A stretch of DNA of 64,000 nucleotides from JBFYTX01 sp963739515 (lineage in GTDB: Bacteria; Chloroflexota; Dehalococcoidia; Dehalococcoidales; RBG-16-60-22), in contig CAVUAO010000003.1 of NCBI GenBank assembly GCA_963739515.1, positions 1-64,000 on the forward strand. The letters run 5' to 3'. Below the pieces are notes generated by a model, which was not told the DNA's origin, searched no databases, and worked only from the letters and a program-made list of their open reading frames with translations. Position numbers and translations under genes: made by a program. Shown piece by piece: positions 36,255 through 42,739 of this stretch; the first letter of the stretch is position 1; each line of letters begins with the position of its first letter.

Positions 36255-36863
36255 TTGGATATAAGCGGAGTTATTTTAGCAGGCGGCAAAAGCGTACGTT
36301 TGGGGCATGATAAGGTTTTAGAGAAGATAGGCGATAGAACTCTACTCGAACGGGCAGTATCCCACATCGATTCGTTCAGTAAAAGCATAATTATAGTGAC
36401 CGCGCAAGAGAGGACCTTTGCGCCTTTGACAAAAAACCCGAAAGTAAAAGTAGTCTCTGACATCTTCCCCGGGCAAGGCTCTTTGGGCGGCATTTACACC
36501 GGCCTGGTGGAATCAAGCTCGTTTTATAATCTTATCGTGGCGGCGGACATGCCCTTCCTGAACGAACCTTTGCTACGCTACATGATAGAGAAATCAGATG
36601 GTTACGATTTCGTGCTGCCGCGAGTCAACGGACTATTCGAACCGCTGCACGCCGTTTACTCCAAGAACTGTATCGCCCCCATAAAGTCCATACTGGGACA
36701 GGGCAAAAAAATGATCATTGAGCTGTTCAACTACGTAAAAGTGAGATATATCGAAACCGAGGAGGTCGAAAGGTTCGACCCGAAGCACCGGAGCTTTTTC
36801 AATATCAACACCAAAGAAGACCTGGCACTGGCCAAAAAGATAGCCGGAGGGACGGCGGAATAA
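36255..36863 (+). CDS. mobA: Molybdenum cofactor guanylyltransferase
   Basis: This 202-residue protein has G-V-I-L-A-G-G-K-S-V-R-L-G, the nucleotidyltransferase loop, then V-V-S-D-I-F-P-G-Q-G-S-L-G-G, and V-A-A-D-M-P-F-L, the metal-binding Asp motif. It transfers GMP from GTP to molybdopterin. The TTG start at 36255 is uncertain. A GTG at 36241 in another frame, V-N-R-E-T-W, could be the true start if one base is wrong near 36253. The stop overlaps the ATG of moeA (taatg). Confidence 0.88.
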   Translation: MDISGVILAGGKSVRLGHDKVLEKIGDRTLLERAVSHIDSFSKSIIIVTAQERTFAPLTKNPKVKVVSDIFPGQGSLGGIYTGLVESSSFYNLIVAADMPFLNEPLLRYMIEKSDGYDFVLPRVNGLFEPLHAVYSKNCIAPIKSILGQGKKMIIELFNYVKVRYIETEEVERFDPKHRSFFNINTKEDLALAKKIAGGTAE

Positions 36864-38125
36864 TGTTAAGCGTCGAAGAAGCGCTGCAAAAAATATTAGA
36901 TGAAGTAGATATGCTGGAGGCGGAATCCGTCCCGATTCTGGAGTCGCTGGGACAGGTGCTCGCCGAGGACGTTAAATCAGATATCAACGTACCGCCGCTG
37001 GACAACTCCGCTATGGACGGCTACGCGGTGAGGTCGGCGGACACCAAGGGCGCCAGCCCGCAAACGCCGAAATACCTGAAAGTCATCGACACGGTGATGG
37101 CCGGCGCCATCTCTAAAAAAGAGGTCGGGCCGGGCATGGCGATACGCATCATGACCGGAGCGCCGATACCGCGGGGTGCCGACAGTATGGTGCAATTCGA
37201 GCGCACCGACGAAGAAAAAAATAAAGACAAAACCAGAGTAGGCGTGCTGGAAGAGATACGCCCCGGACTCAACATCAGGAGAGCGGGTGAGGATGTCGCG
37301 AGGGGAGCCACCGTCCTGAGAAAAGGGACCATCATCAGGCCGTCGGAAATCGGGATGATGGCATCCACTGGCTGCAGCCAAGCCAAGGTCATCCGCCGCC
37401 CGGTGGTGGCGGTACTTTCCACAGGCAACGAACTGGTGGAACTGGATAACAAACTGCCCGAGGGCAAGATTTACGACAGCAATGCCTACAGCATCGCCAG
37501 CCTGGTCAAGCGCTACGGATGTATTCCTAAAGTGCTGGGAATAGCCCGGGACGACGAGGTCGAGCTGGTCAGCAAGCTCAAACAGGCGCAGGACGCCGAC
37601 ATGCTACTCACCACGGGCGGTGTTTCCATGGGCGACTACGACATGGTGAAGGACATCATCGCCAGGGACGGCGAGATGGTCTTCTGGCAGGTGCGGGTCA
37701 AGCCGGGGAAACCGTTAGCCTTCGGTAAAATCAAGGGCAGAGATAAAAACGGTAAAGCTAAAAGCATACCGCACCTCGGCCTGCCCGGCAACGCCGTCAG
37801 CTGCATGGTCAGCTTCGAGCTGTTCGTGAGGCCGGCGCTGCTCAAAATGATGGGCAAAAAGAACATCGCCAAACCGGTCGTGGAGGCAATTTTAGAAGAC
37901 GGCGTCCAGAACGACGCCGGGCGGCGCCTTTACAATCGCGCCATCGTGGCCAAACGCGACGGCCACTACTACGCGCGACTCACCGGACCGCAGGGCTCGG
38001 GAATATTGACGTCAATGTCCCTGGCCAACGGGCTGGTGTTGATACCGGAAGAAAAGCTAAAGCTGAATAAAGGCGATAAGGTCCAGGCGCTCATGCTGGA
38101 CTGGAATGAAGAAATAAATATCTAA
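36863..38125 (+). CDS. moeA: Molybdopterin molybdotransferase
   Basis: This 420-residue MoeA has V-P-P-L-D-N-S-A-M-D-G-Y-A near residues 35-55, I-M-T-G-A-P-I-P-R-G-A-D, and S-T-G-N-E-L-V in the nucleotide-binding domain. It also has L-T-T-G-G-V-S-M-G-D-Y-D and P-G-N-A-V-S as signature loops. It inserts molybdate into adenylated molybdopterin. No mogA homologue is in the window. It overlaps mobA by one base and lies 15 bp before mobB, so the three are one operon. Confidence 0.92.
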   Translation: MLSVEEALQKILDEVDMLEAESVPILESLGQVLAEDVKSDINVPPLDNSAMDGYAVRSADTKGASPQTPKYLKVIDTVMAGAISKKEVGPGMAIRIMTGAPIPRGADSMVQFERTDEEKNKDKTRVGVLEEIRPGLNIRRAGEDVARGATVLRKGTIIRPSEIGMMASTGCSQAKVIRRPVVAVLSTGNELVELDNKLPEGKIYDSNAYSIASLVKRYGCIPKVLGIARDDEVELVSKLKQAQDADMLLTTGGVSMGDYDMVKDIIARDGEMVFWQVRVKPGKPLAFGKIKGRDKNGKAKSIPHLGLPGNAVSCMVSFELFVRPALLKMMGKKNIAKPVVEAILEDGVQNDAGRRLYNRAIVAKRDGHYYARLTGPQGSGILTSMSLANGLVLIPEEKLKLNKGDKVQALMLDWNEEINI

Positions 38126-38140
38126 CGGAACGGGAAAAAT

Positions 38141-38800
38141 ATGCGTTTAATCATATCAATCGTGGGAAAATCCGACGCCGGCAAGACCACGCTGCTGGAA
38201 AGCCTGATTGCCGAGCTGAAGAGGCGCGGGGTTAAAGTAGCCATCGTGAAACACTCACATCACGCCGACGACCTCGACACCGCCACCAAAGATACCTGGC
38301 GTTTCACCAGGGCGGGCAGCGAGCTATCGGCCATCAACTCCCTCGATAACCTGGCCATTTACCGCCACATGGACCACTACTTCGACCCGCAGGAAATCGC
38401 CCATCTCATCCTCTGGGACTACGACATCATCCTCACCGAGGGATTCAAAGGCAGTCCCTACCCCAAGATAGAGGTCCACCGCCATGAGCAGGGCGAGGAA
38501 CTGCTGACCGACCCCAAACAACTCCTGGCGGTGGTCACGGACACGCCGCTGGACGTGAACGTGGTGAATGTGCCGCAATTCTCCCGGGATAATATCAGCG
38601 GTATCGCCGACCTCATCGAGAAGGAGATAGCGAACCGGCAAGAGACAAACGACGTCGACCTGGTGGTCAACGGCACATACGTGCCGATTAATGCTTCACT
38701 AAAAGACCTGCTGGCGCGCACGGTCGCGGCCATGATACCTGTCCCGGAGGACGATGGCGAGATAAAAAGCATGCATCTTTCCCTGAGGAGGAAGGCTTGA
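38141..38800 (+). CDS. mobB: Molybdopterin-guanine dinucleotide biosynthesis protein B
   Basis: The first ~160 residues are the P-loop GTPase-like MobB domain: I-V-G-K-S-D-A-G-K-T-T-L-L, V-K-H-S-H-H, and L-T-E-G-F-K. MobB is thought to act with MobA. Beyond the domain is an extension of about 50 residues (N-D-V-D-L-V-V-N-G-T-Y-V-P-I-N and a final helix) seen in a class of anaerobe MobB proteins; its function is unknown. Its stop overlaps the next start (TTGA). Confidence 0.88.
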   Translation: MRLIISIVGKSDAGKTTLLESLIAELKRRGVKVAIVKHSHHADDLDTATKDTWRFTRAGSELSAINSLDNLAIYRHMDHYFDPQEIAHLILWDYDIILTEGFKGSPYPKIEVHRHEQGEELLTDPKQLLAVVTDTPLDVNVVNVPQFSRDNISGIADLIEKEIANRQETNDVDLVVNGTYVPINASLKDLLARTVAAMIPVPEDDGEIKSMHLSLRRKA

Positions 38801-39528
38801 TATACGAAGCCTCGGACTTTGTATTTAGAGTACCCTCGGTGGTATCCCGGGCGCGGCGCGTCCTGATAAAGCCCAGCGCCTCTTACCCGCTGCCCTACCC
38901 GGTGACCACCAGCGCGGACATGCTGGCGGCCATCATCTCCAGTATCCGGAGGGTGAGCGACGCGGATATCCTCCTGCTGGAAGGGACGCCGGGGGGCATA
39001 CCGACCCGCCCGATATACCAGGCCCTGGGCTATAATTTCCCGCGGGTGCTGACACTGGACGTCAAGGACTGTATCTTCGTAGAGGTGGACAATCCGCTGC
39101 CCAAGCCTTTCGCCATGCCCACCTTCTGGGTGCCCAACGTGATTTTATCCAGCGACTACCTGATAACCGTAGCGCCGATGAAGACATACAACGGCTCGGG
39201 GAGTTTCAGCATCAAGAACCTGCTTTCGCTGCTGCCGGCCAGCAAGTACCACGGGGAAACACCAAGCGGGTGGGAGAGCCTGTATTCCCTGGGGATAGAT
39301 AAAGTCCTGGCCGACCTTTATTTTACCCTTCCTTTCGACATGGGGATAGTCGAGGCGAGGCAAAAATTTGCCGTCAAAGCCGACCCGAGCGAGGGAGAGG
39401 TGGAGGCATACGACAAGGTGTTCCTCGGGGAGCCTTACGAGGCCGACCGGGAAGCGGCGGAAGCGCTGGGACTGAAAATCGGCTATCTCGAACTGATAAA
39501 GTCCGCCAAAGTTGAGCTTGACGCATAA
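38797..39528 (+). CDS. DUF362-family protein
   Basis: The TTG start at 38797 has gaggaggaag just before it and overlaps the mobB stop. The protein of about 243 residues includes V-L-I-K-P-S-A-S-Y-P-L-P-Y-P-V-T-T and P-M-K-T-Y-N-G-S-G-S-F-S-I-K-N-L-L, the DUF362 landmarks. It lacks the Cys-rich ferredoxin domain found in many members. Function unknown. Overlapping reading with mobB suggests a role near Mo-enzyme biogenesis (inference). Confidence 0.75.
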   Translation: MIYEASDFVFRVPSVVSRARRVLIKPSASYPLPYPVTTSADMLAAIISSIRRVSDADILLLEGTPGGIPTRPIYQALGYNFPRVLTLDVKDCIFVEVDNPLPKPFAMPTFWVPNVILSSDYLITVAPMKTYNGSGSFSIKNLLSLLPASKYHGETPSGWESLYSLGIDKVLADLYFTLPFDMGIVEARQKFAVKADPSEGEVEAYDKVFLGEPYEADREAAEALGLKIGYLELIKSAKVELDA

Positions 39529-39553
39529 AAAAGAGGGGCTGACGCCCCTTTTA
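39527..39553. terminator. Terminator between DUF362 and acylphosphatase genes
   Basis: aaaaagaggggc / gccccttttag forms a stem with a tga loop and T runs on each strand. It is located between convergent genes, and is the same hairpin type as the second stem of the intergenic repeats. Confidence 0.65.
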
Positions 39554-39583
39554 GACACCCGCAATAATTTTTAATTAATCGTG

Positions 39584-39865
39584 CTAGTACTTGACCTGAA
39601 AATCCTTGAAATTCCCAACGTAATCGCCCCAATTCACCACGACGTCATCCACCCTGGCGGCCGGCGGACCGGCCTTAAGGCAACCGGCCAGCTTTTCCAG
39701 TCGCGGCCTTTCCCCCTCAGCCCTGACCTCGACGTTATCATCGGGCAGGTTGCACACATAACCGGTCAGGTTCAGCTCCGCGGCGAGACTCTCCACATAA
39801 GCCCGAAAGAAAACGCCGTGCACCCGACCACTAATCGTCGCCTGAAGTGAAGCCAGGTCAGCCAT
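39584..39865 (-). CDS. acyP: Acylphosphatase
   Basis: This 93-residue protein carries the signature I-S-G-R-V-H-G-V-F-F-R-A-Y-V, with the phosphate-binding Arg, and L-T-G-Y-V-C-N-L-P-D-D-N-V-E-V, with the catalytic Asn. It hydrolyses acylphosphates such as carbamoyl- or acetyl-phosphate in the cytosol. The C-terminus Y-V-G-N-F-K-D-F-Q is family-typical. The start ATG is at 39865. Confidence 0.9.
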   Translation of the reverse strand: MADLASLQATISGRVHGVFFRAYVESLAAELNLTGYVCNLPDDNVEVRAEGERPRLEKLAGCLKAGPPAARVDDVVVNWGDYVGNFKDFQVKY

Positions 39866-39902
39866 GCAATCGCTCCTGACTTTTTCAGTTTACCGGAGAG
39901 GG

Positions 39903-40061
39903 CTATTCCTCTTCGTCCGGCTGCCTCCCATCCCTCAACTTACCCTTCCTGATTACCTCTACTTCAACCGGCGGGGTGATAATGGTTACCGGCGGCAATT
40001 TTTTAGCTTCCTTTTTACCCTTTTTCTTCTCTCTCTTGCTGTAATCGCCTTGACGACCCAT
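39903..40061 (-). CDS. Small basic hypothetical protein (52 residues)
   Basis: The ATG at 40061 follows gaggtgtt by a short spacer. The protein begins M-G-R-Q-G-D-Y-S-K-R-E-K-K-K-G, contains L-P-P-V-T-I-I-T-P-P-V-E-V-E, and ends with an acidic D-E-E-E. It is Lys-rich with no hydrophobic helix. No function is recognised. It is located between acylphosphatase and RNase III, in the same direction as both, and may share their transcript. I am fairly confident it is real because of its ribosome site and codon use. Confidence 0.6.
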   Translation of the reverse strand: MGRQGDYSKREKKKGKKEAKKLPPVTIITPPVEVEVIRKGKLRDGRQPDEEE

Positions 40062-40120
40062 AATAACACCTCACTATCATTATTACAGGCACTTTACCAG
40101 ATTTTAGCAGATAGCGCCGA

Positions 40121-40819
40121 TTACGTAAAGCCCGCACCGAGCTTCTCCAGAGCCGCACGGGCGGCTTCCGTCTCCGCGAGTTTTTTGCTTTTGCCGGAGC
40201 CTATTCCCAGGACTTCTCCGTTAAGGCTGACCTCTATCGTGAACCTTTTGGCATGGTCCGGACCCACCTCCGCCGCCAGATGATATACGGGAGCCCGCTG
40301 ATATTTAGCCTGGATGAACTCCTGCAACCTGGTCTTGTAATCGATGCCGGTACCCGGGCTGGCCAGCTTCTGTCGCTCGGAGGCAAAAAGCTTTTTCACC
40401 AAATCTTCCGCCGCGACAATACCACCATCGAGATAGACGGCGGCAATAACCGCTTCCAGGGCCCCCGCCAGATTAGTGCTTTTATTCCGTCCGCCGGTGG
40501 CTTCCTCACCTTTGCCCATATAGAGGAAGTCGCCAAGGCGGATCGACTGCGCCACCCGGGCGAGGGCATCACGGCTTACCAGCGCCGCCCGGAGACGGGT
40601 CATTTCCCCCTCGGCGAGGTCGGGGTAAGCGCGATACAGCTCTCCGGCGACAACAAGACCCAGCACGGCATCGCCCAGAAACTCCAGCCGCTCGTTATGG
40701 CCAGAGACAGCGACGGGGTTCTCGTTAACATAGGAGCTGTGGACCAGCGCCTGCCGGAGGAGGGAGGGGTCATGGAAAGCGCCACCCAGCGCCTCGTATA
40801 AATCAGCGATATCAGACAT
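40121..40819 (-). CDS. rnc: Ribonuclease III
   Basis: The start at ATG 40819 gives M-S-D-I-A-D-L-Y-E; a longer in-frame start at 40846 is less likely. The endonuclease domain has the signature N-E-R-L-E-F-L-G-D-A-V-L at about 45-56 and a second acidic E-A-V-I-A-A-V-Y-L-D-G-G. The double-stranded-RNA-binding domain follows: Y-K-T-R-L-Q-E-F-I-Q and the G-S-G-K-S-K-K-L-A-E loop. It processes rRNA precursors and other dsRNA. The promoter (TTGACA-17-TATTGT) lies just upstream. Confidence 0.92.
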   Translation of the reverse strand: MSDIADLYEALGGAFHDPSLLRQALVHSSYVNENPVAVSGHNERLEFLGDAVLGLVVAGELYRAYPDLAEGEMTRLRAALVSRDALARVAQSIRLGDFLYMGKGEEATGGRNKSTNLAGALEAVIAAVYLDGGIVAAEDLVKKLFASERQKLASPGTGIDYKTRLQEFIQAKYQRAPVYHLAAEVGPDHAKRFTIEVSLNGEVLGIGSGKSKKLAETEAARAALEKLGAGFT

Positions 40820-40842
40820 AGGTAAACCCCATTTTGATAATA

Positions 40843-40871
40843 ACAATAATGGGTTATATGTGCAGTGTCAA
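40843..40871 (-). promoter_or_regulatory. Promoter of rnc
   Basis: On the minus strand TTGACA (40871-40866) and TATTGT (40848-40843) are spaced by 17 bp. The rnc ATG is 23 bases further on. Confidence 0.6.
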
Positions 40872-40960
40872 ATGGCAGAATGACCCAACCCCCTTTAGAC
40901 ACGCTGGATTTACGGGTAAGACAATGAAGACGGATTGCCCCGTCTCGAAAGGGGGGATTA

Positions 40961-40989
40961 TTGTCATGTATATAGCTTCATGCTATAAT
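40961..40989 (+). promoter_or_regulatory. Promoter of tRNA-Gln
   Basis: TTGTCA (40961-40966), 17 bp, TATAAT (40984-40989); the tRNA begins twelve bases later. Confidence 0.7.
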
Positions 40990-41001
40990 TTAGCTGTCCA
41001 C

Positions 41002-41075
41002 TGGGGAGTCGTCTAGTGGTAGGACAACGGACTCTGGATCCGTATGCGAGGGTTCGAATCCTTCCTCCCCAGCCA
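41002..41075 (+). tRNA. tRNA-Gln (anticodon CTG)
   Basis: The acceptor tggggag pairs with ctcccca. The anticodon arm is cggac-t-ctg-ga-tccg, giving CTG for glutamine CAG codons, and the T arm has gggttcgaatcc. The CCA end is encoded at 41073-41075. It is a single tRNA transcribed from its own promoter. Confidence 0.92.
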
Positions 41076-41127
41076 ACAAGGTATATATAGCTTCCCGCCG
41101 GCTTCAGTACATCTTCCGGGAATAAGG

Positions 41128-41337
41128 TCAGTCAATCCCTATCATGACGTTGGAAGCCTTGACGATGGCATAAACATCCTTGCCGGGCTTCAGCCCCAGC
41201 CTCTCGGCGGAAGACTTGGTGATTATCGAGACGACTTCCGCGCCGCCGGGCAGCTCCACGATAATTTCCGAGTTGACTGCCCCGTGAGTGACCTGTTTCA
41301 CCTTTCCCTTAAGGACATTGCGCGCACTTATTTTCAT
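41128..41337 (-). CDS. mop: Molybdenum-pterin-binding (Mop/TOBE) protein
   Basis: This 69-residue single TOBE domain begins M-K-I-S-A-R-N-V-L-K-G-K-V and continues G-A-V-N-S-E-I-I-V-E-L, I-I-T-K-S-S-A-E-R-L-G-L-K-P-G and V-Y-A-I-V-K-A-S-N-V-M. Mop proteins bind molybdate or tungstate as oligomers for storage or homeostasis. With the Mo-cofactor genes and the ModE-like regulator this gives a clear Mo/W theme in the window. It converges on tRNA-Gln. The ribosome site is ggaggtgat. Confidence 0.9.
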   Translation of the reverse strand: MKISARNVLKGKVKQVTHGAVNSEIIVELPGGAEVVSIITKSSAERLGLKPGKDVYAIVKASNVMIGID

Positions 41338-41421
41338 ACATCACCTCCGTAAATTTATCATTTTAATTTTAGATAAAAATGAGTTGGCAGTCTGTAATAA
41401 ATGTCACAAACAGGATTTTAT

Positions 41422-41838
41422 CTAAAGAAACTCGATGGCCGAGAGCCTTTCCCGGAGCCTGGCGTCCGATACCAGGAGCCGGGAAACGCATTCGGGCAAT
41501 CTGATGCTGCGCAGGGCGGGACTCATTAGAGCCCGGCGCATGTCTACGATATCACTAATGACCGCGGTCAGCAGGAGTGAAAGCGGCTCATCGCCGATTT
41601 TCGACGCTGGTTTGACGAGGAGATTGCCCTTGTGAGCCAGAGAAACGAGGTCGAAATCCGCCCGGTGGGTGTTTTTGAGCAGGAAATCGATACCAGAATT
41701 TTTGTCCAGCTGGTATTCGGAAAGAAAATCCTGCACGCCGGCCGCCCAATCGCGGGTCGCCCGCAATGCCCGGTTATGACGCGAAGTACGACCCGTCAAC
41801 CAGTTAAAAAAATCGCAGATTACCCTGAATTTATCCAT
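41422..41838 (-). CDS. Hypothetical helical protein, downstream partner
   Basis: I take ATG 41838; an in-frame start at 41877 would overlap the upstream gene by 23 bases. The protein of about 138 residues begins M-D-K-F-R-V-I-C-D-F-F-N-W. It is mostly helical and charged, with L-L-L-K-P-like strands absent and L-L-L-T-A-V-I-S-D-I-V-D as one hydrophobic patch. No family is recognised. It follows the membrane protein at 41855-42475 and probably shares its message. Confidence 0.45.
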   Translation of the reverse strand: MDKFRVICDFFNWLTGRTSRHNRALRATRDWAAGVQDFLSEYQLDKNSGIDFLLKNTHRADFDLVSLAHKGNLLVKPASKIGDEPLSLLLTAVISDIVDMRRALMSPALRSIRLPECVSRLLVSDARLRERLSAIEFL

Positions 41839-41854
41839 TGGCCGATTTCGAACG

Positions 41855-42475
41855 CTACTTGATAAATTCAAAGGCAAGTATCATGATATCGGCGAAATCG
41901 TGCTGGAGGGTCTGCAAATCTTCGAATAAAGACTCGTCTTCGTTGACAAGCTTTTCCCTGGCACCGCGCAACAGCGACACCGTAACCCTGGTCTTATCGT
42001 GTATCTCGCCGCCGAGAACGCGGGCATCGGAAAGTATCGATTTATAGTCGGTAGTCAACTTCACGATGACCACCCTCGCTTCTTCCCATTTATCCACGCT
42101 ATCGCCGGTATCAGCCGCCTGGCGATACTGCGCCAGAGTCACGACGCTATTTCTCGCCCAGTTATGCAGGCGGTTGACCGCCTTGCCCCGCTGGTATTTC
42201 CTGATGCTGATGAAAAGAATAACCAGGGCGACGACTACCACGAAACCGCTGATAATCTCAGCGTAATCCGTGATAACGGTAAAAATATCAACGGCTACCG
42301 GGCTTTTACTGATAAAGTCGGCCGCCGAACCTAACACACCTTGGGAATCTCGAAAAGTCCAGATGACGACGATGACCAGAACGATGACCTGGAATATAAG
42401 AAGCGAAAGAAAAAGAGGCAACCACCTGCCGAAAACTGCCTTCATGACCTTTATTATAGCATTATTTATAAACAA
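41855..42475 (-). CDS. Hypothetical membrane protein with cytoplasmic helical domain
   Basis: This 206-residue protein has a hydrophobic helix near residues 18-40 and another near 72-92 (I-I-S-G-F-V-V-V-V-A-L-V-I-L-F). A soluble helical region follows, with R-K-Y-Q-R-G-K-A-V-N-R-L-H-N-W and W-E-E-A-R-V-V-I-V-K. I recognise no family. The charged, helical C-terminal half suggests oligomerisation or a signalling partner. It is divergent from the HD-GYP gene, 264 bp away; that gap holds no supported gene. Confidence 0.5.
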   Translation of the reverse strand: MFINNAIIKVMKAVFGRWLPLFLSLLIFQVIVLVIVVIWTFRDSQGVLGSAADFISKSPVAVDIFTVITDYAEIISGFVVVVALVILFISIRKYQRGKAVNRLHNWARNSVVTLAQYRQAADTGDSVDKWEEARVVIVKLTTDYKSILSDARVLGGEIHDKTRVTVSLLRGAREKLVNEDESLFEDLQTLQHDFADIMILAFEFIK

Positions 42476-42739
42476 GACACATATTTTACGGGCCCTTGAT
42501 AAAAATGACTCATGAAAGTGCTAAGGAAATCCCCGATATATAAACGCCGGGACAAGGCAAATATTTATGGATAATTTATCTGTTTTTAATGAATATTTAT
42601 GCTGAGTATATAACCCCAATAGTAAAATTTGATTGTCAAGATTAGTTAGTTACCGTGATGTTTGGCATTATTTGAATAATATCGATGAGTATAACAATCC
42701 ACCGGCAAGTTAGAACGACGAATTAACAGAGGTATAGAC

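Noticed and set aside
42476..42739. c-di-GMP riboswitch upstream of the HD-GYP gene
   Set aside because: I could not find the conserved riboswitch core in the 264-bp gap; only AT-rich sequence is seen.
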